The position numbers were made by a program, and so were the translations under genes. A stretch of DNA of 39,616 bases from AA29 sp041481445 (GTDB lineage: Bacteria > Acidobacteriota > Vicinamibacteria > Fen-336), in the NCBI GenBank assembly GCA_041481445.1, contig JBGPBV010000055.1:1-39616 (forward strand), written 5' to 3'. Shown here piece by piece: positions 15,468 through 23,293 of the stretch. The notes beneath the pieces were generated by a model. That model saw only the letters and a list, made by a program, of their open reading frames with translations. It had not been told where the DNA came from and did no database searches. How positions within the stretch are numbered: position 1 is the stretch's first letter; every line of letters starts with the position of its first letter.

Positions 15468-16703
15468 TCAAATCGGGAGGTCCACCTCGAAGCAGCTCCC
15501 CCCGCCCTCGCGCGCGAGGCACCGCGCCTCCCCCCCGTGGCGGCGGGCGATCTGGCGGACGAGGGCGAGGCCCAGGCCGGACCCGCCGTCCGCGGGCGGG
15601 CGGGACGACGGCCGGTAGAAGGGCGCGAAGATCCGGTCCCGCTCGTCCTCCGGCACCCCCGCCCCGCGGTCGCACACGCGGAGCCGCACGTGCCCGGCGG
15701 CCGCTCTCACCGTCGCCTCCACCGGGGGCGCTCCGTGGCGGGCCGCGTTCTCGAGCAGGTTCCGGACCAGGCGCCGCAGCAGCCGCGCGTCCCCTCGCAC
15801 GGTGGCCGGGTCCCCCGCCACCTCGGCCTGGGTACGCGCCGCCTCCTCGGCCACGAGGCCGAGCAGGTCCACTTCCTCACGCGGCTCGAGCGCCTCGACC
15901 GCCTGCAGCCGGCTGGCCAGCAGCAGCTCCCCGATCAGCTCGTCCAGCTCCGCGACGTCCCTGCTCACGCGCTCGCGCAGGTCGGGCCGCGACTCGCTCA
16001 TCAGCTCGAGGGCGACGCGGATCCGGGCCAGGGGGGACCGCAGCTCGTGAGAGGCGCTGGCCAGGAGCGTCCGCTGGGCGCCCACCAGCGCCTCGATGCG
16101 GTCGGCGGCGGCGTTGAAGCTCGTGGCCAGGGCCGCGATCTCGTCGCGGCCCTCCACCTTGACCCGGGCCCGGAGGTCGCCGGCGCCCAGGCCCTCCACG
16201 CCCGCGCGCAGTCGCTCCACGCGCCGGGTCAGGCGGCGCGACACCGGGAAGGCGCCGATGGCCACGGCGACGGCCAGGAGCGTCAGCACGACCAGGAGGC
16301 TCGCGTGGGACAGCCGCCGCCGGGCGGAGCGGGCGACGAGCCAGCGCCCGTCGGGCAGCCGGAGGACGCCGACCGGCCCTCCTCGCGCGGGCATCCAGCC
16401 GCTCTGCGCGCGCGGACCGGGATAGGGCAGCCTCTCGCCCACCCAGGCCAGCACCTCGCCGTCGGGGCTCCAGAGCGTGGCGTGCAGACGCAGGCGGGAG
16501 GCGAGATCGGAGAGCGCCTGGTGCCGGGCGGCGGGGTCCGCGTCCACGGGCAGCCGCTCCGCGACCAGCGCCGCCGCCCCTTCCAGCGGGCCCTCGTCGT
16601 CGAGGCCGAGGCCGCCGTGGTGCCAGGCCACCGCCACCAGGCAGGCGAACACGAGGAAGATGGCCAGGAAGGCCAGATAGACCTGCAGGTACAGCCGCCG
16701 CAT
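15468..16703 (-). CDS. Sensor histidine kinase
   Basis: A classical membrane sensor kinase of 411 residues: first membrane helix about 6-27, periplasmic sensor about 28-130, second helix about 133-153, HAMP 153-205, HisKA with SASHELRSPLAR (phospho-acceptor H219), and HATPase_c with N319 (NLLENAARH), DRGAGVP and GGSGLGLAL. It should autophosphorylate and pass phosphate to the regulator encoded just upstream (TGATG junction, one-base overlap at 16703). Architecture and partner resemble CpxA/RstB-type kinases. The sensor region has no recognisable domain, and its signal is unknown. The presence of a Spy/CpxP-like gene at the head of the operon points to envelope or metal stress, as inference. 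Confidence 0.92.
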   Translation of the reverse strand: MRRLYLQVYLAFLAIFLVFACLVAVAWHHGGLGLDDEGPLEGAAALVAERLPVDADPAARHQALSDLASRLRLHATLWSPDGEVLAWVGERLPYPGPRAQSGWMPARGGPVGVLRLPDGRWLVARSARRRLSHASLLVVLTLLAVAVAIGAFPVSRRLTRRVERLRAGVEGLGAGDLRARVKVEGRDEIAALATSFNAAADRIEALVGAQRTLLASASHELRSPLARIRVALELMSESRPDLRERVSRDVAELDELIGELLLASRLQAVEALEPREEVDLLGLVAEEAARTQAEVAGDPATVRGDARLLRRLVRNLLENAARHGAPPVEATVRAAAGHVRLRVCDRGAGVPEDERDRIFAPFYRPSSRPPADGGSGLGLALVRQIARRHGGEARCLAREGGGSCFEVDLPI

Positions 16704-17398
16704 CAGTCCTCGTCCTGCGCCCGCGCGAAAACGTACCCGGCCCCGCGCACGGTCAGGATGCGGCGCGGGTGGCGCGGGTCGTCCTCGATGGCGGCGCGGA
16801 TTCGGGAGACGTGGACGTCGATGCTGCGGTCGAAGGCCTCGAGGGTGTCGCCGCGGACGCGCTCCATCAGCGCCTCGCGCGAGAGAACGCGGCCGGCGCT
16901 CTCCGCCAGCGCGGCCAGGAGGTCGAACTGGTGGCTGGTCAGCGGCCGCTCGCGGCCGTCGAGGCGCACCTGGCGCGCGTCCCGGTCGATCTCGAGGCGG
17001 CCGAAGCGCAGCAGGGACCGGCGGTCGGGACCGCCGGTGCGCCGGCGCAGGATGGACTTGAGGCGCGCCAGCAGCTCGCGGGGGTTGAACGGCTTGGGCA
17101 GGTAGTCGTCGGCCCCCAGCTCGAGCCCCACGATGCGGTCGGTGTCGTCGCCGCGCGCGGTCAGCATGAGCACGGGGACGTCGCCCTTGGCGCGGATCCG
17201 CCGGCAGACCTCGAAGCCGTCGAGGTCCGGCAGCATCACGTCGAGCAGCACGGCGCGGAAGCCGCCCCGGGCCAGCGCGGCCAGGCCCTTCTCGGCGCGC
17301 GTCGCCACCGTGACCTCGAACCCGTTCGAGCCGAGGTACTCCGACACCATCGCCGCCAGGTGCTCGTCGTCCTCGATCATGAGGATCGGATCGGGCAT
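16703..17398 (-). CDS. OmpR/PhoB-family response regulator
   Basis: The receiver domain (1-120) has the acidic pair D10-D11, phospho-acceptor D53 (LLDVMLPDLDG), T80 and K102 (LPKPF). A winged-helix DNA-binding domain (about 130-228) follows with RPLTSHQFDLL and SIDVHVSRIRAAIEDD, ending in RGAGYVFA as in PhoB/CpxR. It should bind direct repeats at about 10-11 bp spacing; a fitting pair lies upstream of the Spy-like gene at 18061-18077. No clear ribosome-binding site precedes the ATG, which begins directly with the canonical MPDPILMIEDDE. Length 231 is typical. Confidence 0.93.
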   Translation of the reverse strand: MPDPILMIEDDEHLAAMVSEYLGSNGFEVTVATRAEKGLAALARGGFRAVLLDVMLPDLDGFEVCRRIRAKGDVPVLMLTARGDDTDRIVGLELGADDYLPKPFNPRELLARLKSILRRRTGGPDRRSLLRFGRLEIDRDARQVRLDGRERPLTSHQFDLLAALAESAGRVLSREALMERVRGDTLEAFDRSIDVHVSRIRAAIEDDPRHPRRILTVRGAGYVFARAQDED

Positions 17399-17450
17399 CG
17401 GCGGCGATGGTATCGCGCCGCGGCCCCGGCCGCGGCCGGCCTCGTCGCCC

Positions 17451-17978
17451 CTACCCCCCGTGCCGGGAGTGGATGTGGGCGACGAGCTGCTGGCGCTGCT
17501 CCGGCGTGAGCACGTCGGAGACGTCCGCCAGCGCCTGCACCAGCCGCTTGGAGGCCTCGTCGGCCAGCGCCATCTCGGCCTTGCGCGTCTCCTCCAGCGC
17601 CGCGCGGTCGACCTTGGCCGCGCTGAGCTGATCGTGGAACGCCACGCGGTTGGCCTGATGCCGCTCCTTCAGGGTGAAGAGGTCGTCCACCGCACCCGTG
17701 ACGATCGCGTTCACGCGGTCCTGCTGCTCGGGGCTGGCGTCGATGTCGCGCAGCGCCCACTTGGCCGCAACCTGGAGATGCTCCTTGGCCGCTTCCGGGC
17801 TCATGGCCTGGCCACCGAAGTGACCGCCGAAATGACCATGCCAGCCCCCGCCCTGCTGGATGGCGGCGGCAATGGGACGCGCGGCCACGAGCGTCCCGAG
17901 CACGCCCGCTCCCAGCAGCCCGTACACGACCCAGCGGCGCGAACTCGTCCTCGTCGCCGCCGGCTTCTGTTCGTCCAT
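17451..17978 (-). CDS. Spy/CpxP-like periplasmic protein
   Basis: The protein has 175 residues from ATG 17978. I chose this start because a GAGGAGGAG tract lies just before it; the longer open frame to 18134 runs back into the neighbouring gene. An N-terminal signal or anchor (SSRRWVVYGLLGAGVLGTLVA) is followed by a Gly/His stretch (WHGHFGGHFGG) that could bind metal, then a helical region with LTPEQRQQL (158-166), the LTxxQ motif of Spy/CpxP proteins. These are periplasmic chaperones or sensor modulators; CpxP binds the sensor kinase and damps its activity. As the first gene before the regulator and kinase it probably plays such a feedback role. This is family-based inference. Confidence 0.75.
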   Translation of the reverse strand: MDEQKPAATRTSSRRWVVYGLLGAGVLGTLVAARPIAAAIQQGGGWHGHFGGHFGGQAMSPEAAKEHLQVAAKWALRDIDASPEQQDRVNAIVTGAVDDLFTLKERHQANRVAFHDQLSAAKVDRAALEETRKAEMALADEASKRLVQALADVSDVLTPEQRQQLVAHIHSRHGG

Positions 17979-18060
17979 GTGCTCCTCCTCGAAGCCGGCC
18001 GTACCCCACGGCCGGACGATGAGAAGGTAGGGCGCGAGCTTTTCCCGGTTCTTTCCGCGG

Positions 18061-18077
18061 TATGAAGTTTTGTGAAG
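18061..18077 (-). promoter_or_regulatory. Direct repeat, possible response-regulator box
   Basis: On the minus strand CTTCACA and CTTCATA are separated by AAA, giving a 10-bp period, 83-99 bases before the Spy-like start codon. OmpR/PhoB-family regulators usually bind such tandem half-sites. It lies just upstream of the operon, right beside the end of the DinB-like gene (18079). Seen: the repeat and its position. Inferred: binding. Confidence 0.4.
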
Positions 18078-18078
18078 C

Positions 18079-18588
18079 TCAGGCCGATCGAAGCCGTTTG
18101 ACGAGCTGCACCTGGCCCGCGTGGTAGACGGCATGGCCGGTGACCCCGAGCACGAGGTCGAAGCGCTCGGTCTCCGTCTTCTTCGACTCGACCTTGCCCG
18201 ACCCGATGCCCGCGATCAAGTCGGCCAGGCGGGACTGCTCCTTCTCGACGAGGGCCTGGATCGCCGGCCATCCGAGCCGCCGGCCGTCGGAGAGCTCGAA
18301 CCAGTCCTCGCCCTCGAGCACGAACGGCTCCGGCGTCGAGCCCGAGAGCTGCCCCCGCACGTTGCGCACGCACCAGGCGTGATGCAGCGCGATCTCCGCG
18401 ATGTTGTGGCGCCCGGGGGCCGGCCGCCAGAACGCCAGGTCGGCGGCCACGTCCAGGAGCGCCGCCTTGAGGTCGGGACCGTGCCAGGCCCCCGGCCCGT
18501 AGCCCTCACCCAGGATCCGCTCCAGGACCTTCACGTCCGACCGTCCCACCCCCGCCGCCTTCGCCTTCGCCTTCGTCATCGTGCTCAT
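18079..18588 (-). CDS. DinB-like superfamily protein
   Basis: A four-helix-bundle DinB/YfiT-type protein of 169 residues. The metal ligand pattern is present: a His in NIAEIALHHAWC (near residue 69) and the C-terminal GHAVYHAGQVQLVKRL with its HxxxH pair. Family members bind Ni, Zn or Fe; several are thiol-dependent S-transferases using bacillithiol or mycothiol, others are damage-inducible without known activity. GGAG sits five bases before the ATG. It is divergent from the AraC-type regulator at 18650 across a 61-bp gap, and that regulator is its probable controller, as inference. Confidence 0.85.
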   Translation of the reverse strand: MSTMTKAKAKAAGVGRSDVKVLERILGEGYGPGAWHGPDLKAALLDVAADLAFWRPAPGRHNIAEIALHHAWCVRNVRGQLSGSTPEPFVLEGEDWFELSDGRRLGWPAIQALVEKEQSRLADLIAGIGSGKVESKKTETERFDLVLGVTGHAVYHAGQVQLVKRLRSA

Positions 18589-18649
18589 TCGAACTCCAAT
18601 CGAGTGACCGTCGTAGTGTTATGTTGTACGCCGGCGGCGAGGGGGTTTC

Positions 18650-19603
18650 TTGGCGGAAATTGCTGTCGATCTGGAGCGGGCCCTGGCCACCCGCGCGGTG
18701 ACGGGGGGGCCGGGCCGGGCCACCGCGCGCGTGCTGGCGGAGGGCGACGGCTGGACCGTCTCCGACGTCGTCTGCACCTCGGGTCCCCGGGATCGTCCGT
18801 TCGAAGAGCAGCATTCCCGCGTCTCCATCGCCATCGTGACCGCCGGCAGCTTCCAGTACCGCTCGGCGGCGGGCCGGGAGGTGATGACGCCGGGCTCCCT
18901 CCTCCTCGGGAGCGCCGGCCAGTATTTCGAGTGCGGGCACGAGCACGGCTCCGGCGATCGCTGCCTGTCCTTCTGGTACGAGCCCGCCTGGTTCGAGCGC
19001 CTGGCCGCGGAGGCGGGAGCGCGCTTCGCCCGGTCCGGCTTCCCGATCCTCCGCATTCCCCCGTTGCGCGCGCTCTCACCCGTCGTGGCGCGGGCCTGCG
19101 CGGGGCTCGAGGCCCGCGCCCGCGCGCGCTGGGAGGAGCTGGCCGTCCAGCTCGCGGCGGAGACGGCGCGGATCGCCGCCGGCCTTCCGCCGGTGGCGGG
19201 CGGCGCCGCCCTCAGCGCCGAGGCCCGCGTCACGCGAGTCGTGCGCCGGATCGAACGCGATGCGGACGGCGAGCTCGGGCTGGCCACCCTGGCGCGAGAG
19301 GCGCGCCTGAGCCCGTATCACTTCCTCCGGACGTTCAAGCAGCTCACGGGCCTCACCCCGCACCAGTACGTGCGGCGCGCCCGGCTGCGGCGGGCCGCCC
19401 TCCGTCTGGCCGTCGAACGGAGGCGGGTGCTCGACGTCGTGCTGGACAGCGGGTTCGGCGACGTCTCGAACTTCAACCGCGCGTTCCGGACGGAGTTCGG
19501 GGTCAGCCCCCGTGCCTTCCGGGGCACCGAGCAGGCGCGCCAAGATGGGCGGCGACGGTCATTCGACCCTGACGGCCGAAGGGCGTGGCCTCACCGGGCA
19601 TGA
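18650..19603 (+). CDS. AraC/XylS-family transcriptional regulator
   Basis: The start is TTG, preceded by a GGCGAGGGGG tract; no ATG fits better. An N-terminal cupin-like sensing domain (about 30-130, with SIAIVTAGSFQYRSAAGRE) is followed by two helix-turn-helix units in the C-terminal 110 residues (TLAREARLSPYHFLRTFKQ, then DVVLDSGFGDVSNFNRAF), ending in the FGVSPRAFR hallmark. The sensing domain contains Cys residues (VVCTSG, ECGHEHGSG, CLSFWY), which may fit redox or metal sensing but are not proof. It lies divergently from the DinB-like gene. The stop codon at 19601 is one base away from the convergent HNH gene. Confidence 0.9.
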   Translation: MAEIAVDLERALATRAVTGGPGRATARVLAEGDGWTVSDVVCTSGPRDRPFEEQHSRVSIAIVTAGSFQYRSAAGREVMTPGSLLLGSAGQYFECGHEHGSGDRCLSFWYEPAWFERLAAEAGARFARSGFPILRIPPLRALSPVVARACAGLEARARARWEELAVQLAAETARIAAGLPPVAGGAALSAEARVTRVVRRIERDADGELGLATLAREARLSPYHFLRTFKQLTGLTPHQYVRRARLRRAALRLAVERRRVLDVVLDSGFGDVSNFNRAFRTEFGVSPRAFRGTEQARQDGRRRSFDPDGRRAWPHRA

Positions 19604-19604
19604 C

Positions 19605-20753
19605 TCAGGCACCACGGGTCGTTCCGGGACGAGTCCCGCGTCCGGGCACGCTCACTTGGATTTCGTGCGTATCTTGGACGAGGTCGACGCGGGTACGCCG
19701 GACTCCTGATCCGTAGAAGAGGTCGACCTCGTAGCCGTTGTGGGCCCGACAGCGAAGCTGGATGTTCGCGACGGTCGAGGGACCTCCCACGCCGCGGGGA
19801 TCGACGTGGTGGAATTCGATGAATCGCCGCGCGTCGCACCGGCGCCCGCTCCGCCGAGCGACGAAGGCGCAGCGTCCACCGTCCCGGACCCAGACCGTTC
19901 GCTTGACCGCAGCGGAAATGTCAGGTGAGCGGCCCGCCTGACCACGGCTCGAGCGCGGCCGCGTCGTCACCCCGCACTTCTTGCGCATGAGGTCGGCGAC
20001 GAGCAGCGAGAGCGCGCGGTCGAAGACCTGGGCGATGTCACCGCTCGGGATCGCATGTCCGAGGAGGTCCTGGGCCCGACGGAGCTTCTCGCGCATCTCG
20101 GCGCTCGCGGTGAAGCGGATCTCGTAGCGCTCGGGGGCCAGCGGCCGGACGACCGGCCGCGGGCGGTCAGAAGGGACCATGGAGTCTCCCGAAGGCGCGA
20201 CGGTGGCTGCGACCTCGGCGTTCTCGCCGCCTCCGGCGACCCCCGGCAGCGCGGGCACCGGCACGCCGGCCGGCCCGGCGGGCCCGCCCTGCGGTGCGCT
20301 CGGAAGCTTCCGGACCGACGCGGGGACGTCCGGCTGGGGGAGGTGCCGCGCCAGGAGCGCCTCCACCTCCTGCTTGCCCTTGCCCGCCGCCGCCGTCAGC
20401 AGATCCTCGTGGTTCGCAGGCGTGAGGTGGCGCGCCAGCATGCGCACGGTGGTGAGGCTCAGCGACCCCGAGAGAAGCCTGTCGACGATGATCGGGAAGC
20501 GCCGCGCCGCCCGCGCCGCCTCGATCCGGTTGTAGACGGCGTCCTCGGACAGACGGAGGACGGCCCGGCAGTACTGGAAGAGCGACGGGAACCCGGCGCC
20601 CTCGTAGAGCCGGCGCGCATCGAACTCGGCCAGGTGCACGATGAGGGCGGCGGTGGCCTCGCGCTCGCCGGCGGCCAGGCGGGTCAGCTCCGCGGTGAGC
20701 TCGGCGTTATTGAGTTGGGAAGCGTGGGTGATCTCCATGAGAGTTGATATCAC
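19605..20753 (-). CDS. HNH endonuclease domain protein (full length)
   Basis: This 382-residue protein has a helical N-terminal region (about 1-135) with LAAGEREATAALIVHLAEFD, PSLFQYCRAVLRLSEDAVY and LSLTTVRMLARHLTP. A Pro-rich linker (150-205) follows, then a helical segment, then an HNH nuclease (RDGGRCAF, IEFHHVDP, VANIQLRCRAHNGYEVDL; C295, C306, H315-H316, C335, H338). It is of the type found in many copies per genome in high-GC bacteria, like DUF222/13E12 proteins of Actinobacteria. GTG 20753 or ATG 20738 may be the start; neither has a strong Shine-Dalgarno. The same family occurs here as a fragment at 1014 and as a divergent copy at 30441. Its function is not known; mobile-element or defence roles are suspected. 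Confidence 0.82.
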   Translation of the reverse strand: MISTLMEITHASQLNNAELTAELTRLAAGEREATAALIVHLAEFDARRLYEGAGFPSLFQYCRAVLRLSEDAVYNRIEAARAARRFPIIVDRLLSGSLSLTTVRMLARHLTPANHEDLLTAAAGKGKQEVEALLARHLPQPDVPASVRKLPSAPQGGPAGPAGVPVPALPGVAGGGENAEVAATVAPSGDSMVPSDRPRPVVRPLAPERYEIRFTASAEMREKLRRAQDLLGHAIPSGDIAQVFDRALSLLVADLMRKKCGVTTRPRSSRGQAGRSPDISAAVKRTVWVRDGGRCAFVARRSGRRCDARRFIEFHHVDPRGVGGPSTVANIQLRCRAHNGYEVDLFYGSGVRRTRVDLVQDTHEIQVSVPGRGTRPGTTRGA

Positions 20754-20812
20754 GGAGTGCGGCCACGGGCGGACCGCGGCCTGACGATATTCTCAGTTTC
20801 GTCTTTACTATG

Positions 20813-20843
20813 TCGTCCCAGAACGACTCGATCGCTGGGACGA
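20813..20843. repeat. Perfect 9-bp inverted repeat
   Basis: TCGTCCCAG (20813-20821) and CTGGGACGA (20835-20843) pair perfectly around a 13-base loop, in the 178-bp gap between the ankyrin/Sel1 gene and the HNH gene. It lies downstream of the six-gene ABC operon, where a transcript end is expected, but no T-tract follows on either strand. It could be a hairpin terminator of weak type or a protein-binding site. Confidence 0.45.
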
Positions 20844-20931
20844 TGCTTCTGTCAATCTGACCGACCCGGAGCCGGCCGTCGCGCTGCCGCCGCTCCCGTT
20901 CACGTTCGCGGCCGACAGTGGCCAGAACGGG

Positions 20932-21942
20932 TCATGGAACCTGGCAGCTCCACTCGACCCCGCCCTGGCAGGCCTGCTCGAGGAGCAAGGCCGCCCGGGC
21001 CGGGTCCCGCGTCACCCCGCGGCCGCTCGCGTAGGCGCGGCCGAGGTATCCGCATCCCCAGGGATCCTTGGCCGCACAGGCCTGCTGGTAGAGCTGGACC
21101 GCGCGCGCGGGATCGGCGAGCACGGCTCGCCCGTGTTCGTAGGCGTTGCCGAGGTAGGCGCAGCCGCGCGCGCTCCCCGTCCGGCAGCCGTGCTCGAAGA
21201 GGGCCACCGCGCGCGTGAGATCGTCCTTCGCCCCGCGGTGCTCGTAGTCGACGCCGAGGTTCGTGCAGTCGCGCGCGAAGCCCTGGTCGCAGCCGGTCGA
21301 CAACGCCGCCTCTTCCGCCTCCCGCGCGCCGAGGCGCTCTCCGGCGGCGTGCCGCGCGGACAAGGTCGCGCAGGCGCCGCCCGGCGTGAGCAGCTCGATC
21401 ATCTGCTCGCGGTAGCGCAGGTCGCCCCCGCCGCCGCTGCGGGCCCGGTCCAGCTCCGCGCGCGCCTCGTCCAGCGGCGTGCGCCCGGCCACGTTGCGCG
21501 CCTGGAGGGAGGCGCCGTAGGCGCAGAGGGCGGCGGCGGCCGAGGCGTTCGAGCGCTCGGCGGCCCGATGGAGCGGGGTGTCGCCGTCCTCGTCCCAGGA
21601 ATCCACCGGCGCCCCCCGCGCGAGCAGGACCTCGGCGGCGTTGCCGCGCGTGATCGTGGTCGCGGCATGGAGCGGCGTGGCCCCGGTGACGTCCCGGGCC
21701 ACGAGGTCCGCCCCGCCCTGGACGAGAAGGACCAGGACGTCGGCCTGGCCGTGGGCGGCGGCGACGTGGAGCGCGGTCTCGCCCTGCCGGTTGCGCACGC
21801 GGAGACCCGACCGGTCGGCGAGCAGGGCACGCACCCGGACGACGTCGCCCTTCTCGGCGGCGACGATGAGGGCGGGATCGCTCGTCTGCGCGGCCGCGGT
21901 GGCGGCGAGCAGGGCGAGCAGGAGCGCCGCCGCGCGCCTCAC
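20932..21942 (-). CDS. Secreted ankyrin-repeat/Sel1-repeat protein
   Basis: From GTG 21942 (GTGA overlap with the preceding stop) the product has 336 residues. The signal peptide is RRAAALLLALLAATAAAQ. Ankyrin repeats follow (about 22-145: GETALHVAAAHGQADVLVLL, TPLHAAT, DTPLHRAAER, TPLDEAR). The second half has Sel1-like repeats (about 195-336: GFARDCTNLGVDYEHRG, GSARGCAYLGNAYEHGR, PWGCGYLGRAYASGRG), each with a Cys typical of the Helicobacter cysteine-rich variety, so disulfide-linked repeats in the periplasm are likely. Both repeat types bind proteins. It is the last gene of the ABC operon. The target is unknown. The frame open to 22299 is not part of it. Confidence 0.85.
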   Translation of the reverse strand: MRRAAALLLALLAATAAAQTSDPALIVAAEKGDVVRVRALLADRSGLRVRNRQGETALHVAAAHGQADVLVLLVQGGADLVARDVTGATPLHAATTITRGNAAEVLLARGAPVDSWDEDGDTPLHRAAERSNASAAAALCAYGASLQARNVAGRTPLDEARAELDRARSGGGGDLRYREQMIELLTPGGACATLSARHAAGERLGAREAEEAALSTGCDQGFARDCTNLGVDYEHRGAKDDLTRAVALFEHGCRTGSARGCAYLGNAYEHGRAVLADPARAVQLYQQACAAKDPWGCGYLGRAYASGRGVTRDPARAALLLEQACQGGVEWSCQVP

Positions 21943-23246
21943 GTGGCGATCCCCTCGAAGGCCAGGACGAGCCGCATCACGTCGGAGACGAACGCGGCCA
22001 GGTTGGACGGCCGGACCTCGAAGCCCCGGTGGACGAGGAGACGGTCGCCCAGGCTCTCGAGGTGCCAGCGGTGGTGGGATTGCAGGAAGGCCAGAACGGG
22101 CGGGCCGAACGCGGCGCGGACGGCCGATTCGCTGGGGCCGGTCAGGACGTACTCGTCGGGGACGCGCAGCGGCGGCTCCAGCTCGATCCTGTCCCTCTGG
22201 CCGAAGGCGCTGGAAACGGGGTCGGCGAGCCGTCGGTGCTCGAGGAGGAAAGGGGCCAGCCGCAGCGTCGGTGACGCGATCACGACGACCGTGCGCCACC
22301 GCCTCGTCTTCCCCGATTCCGGCGTGTAGCCGAAGTCGAGGACGGTCAGCGCATACTCGCCGCGGGTGCCGCGCATCTGGTTCTCGATGAAGCGTCGCTG
22401 GACGGCGCGGTGGAGCAACGCGAACGCGCCCAGCTCCTCGATCGTGCGGCGCGCGTCCGGCGCCGCCCCCACGAACTCGAACCCGAGCTCGCTCGCGGCC
22501 CGCCGCATGGCTTCCCTCCGCTTCCGGCGAGAGCGCAGGAGGTAGAGGCCCACCGCGACGATCGTCCCGACGAACAGGATCGGCTCCACGGGCAGCGCGG
22601 TCACGATGCGCCGCGCGACGCCGGCGTCCAGGGGAGACACTGTCCCTCCCGCGGCGGCGCGGCTCGCGGTCTGCACGACCCGTATGAGCACGAGACCGGC
22701 CAGCCCGCCGAGAAGGAAGAACAGGGTGAGCCCCGTGCTGATCCGAGGCGGCCTCCCGACGATCCAGCCCAGCAGGACGCTGGCCGCGAGCAGGGTGAGG
22801 CTGGGCCCGTAGATCAACGCCGCCGTCCTGATCGTCCGCGCGCGCTGGCGGGCCGGGAAATCGTCCTCGTAGGCGATCACGCGCAGGAGGCGGTCGTCAC
22901 CGAGCTTCGTGAACGAAGGGTCGTAGAGGACCTTGATCGGCTGTCCGGGCGAGACCTGCCGCTCGAGGTCGTCCCAGCCCTGCACGCCGCTGACCAGGCC
23001 GCGCAGGTAGTAGCGCTCGATGTGGCCGTTGACGGTGCCGACCGCCCAGTAGTCGGCGCTGGTCCGGCGCCCGCCCGGCTGGTACGCGACCCAGGCCACG
23101 GTGAACGTGGCCGGCCGGTAGGCGTCGGCGTGCCGCGTGCGATCGACCTGCGCGAGCAGGAAGACGCCGGCCGGGAAGGCCACGAGGGCGGCGAGCGTGG
23201 CCAGCGCTCCCAGGATCCCCGCGAGGATGCCGACCGCGGTGCGCAT
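21939..23246 (-). CDS. Hypothetical membrane protein in ABC operon
   Basis: Start at ATG 23246 (MRTAVGILAGILGALATLAAL); the frame is open much further upstream, but only as a shadow of the AttH-like and ABC genes. The protein of 435 residues has membrane helices at about 5-33, 140-160, 168-190 and 220-240. The extracytoplasmic loop after helix one (about 45-135) contains YWAVGTVNGHIERYYLRG and VSPGQPIKVLYDPSF, which recalls DUF3592-like loops, weakly. The C-terminal 190 residues are soluble and resemble no domain I can name. A 47-bp gap separates it from the AttH-like gene upstream and its stop overlaps the ankyrin gene. Probably an accessory of the transporter, as inference. Confidence 0.6.
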   Translation of the reverse strand: MRTAVGILAGILGALATLAALVAFPAGVFLLAQVDRTRHADAYRPATFTVAWVAYQPGGRRTSADYWAVGTVNGHIERYYLRGLVSGVQGWDDLERQVSPGQPIKVLYDPSFTKLGDDRLLRVIAYEDDFPARQRARTIRTAALIYGPSLTLLAASVLLGWIVGRPPRISTGLTLFFLLGGLAGLVLIRVVQTASRAAAGGTVSPLDAGVARRIVTALPVEPILFVGTIVAVGLYLLRSRRKRREAMRRAASELGFEFVGAAPDARRTIEELGAFALLHRAVQRRFIENQMRGTRGEYALTVLDFGYTPESGKTRRWRTVVVIASPTLRLAPFLLEHRRLADPVSSAFGQRDRIELEPPLRVPDEYVLTGPSESAVRAAFGPPVLAFLQSHHRWHLESLGDRLLVHRGFEVRPSNLAAFVSDVMRLVLAFEGIAT

Positions 23247-23293
23247 GAGTGATGACGACGGACGCGCATCGTACTCCAGAGCGCCGGTCGGGC

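Noticed and set aside
15039..17105. Plus-strand frame of 688 codons across the kinase and MNIO genes
   Set aside because: It spans three well-defined minus-strand genes and has shadow composition.
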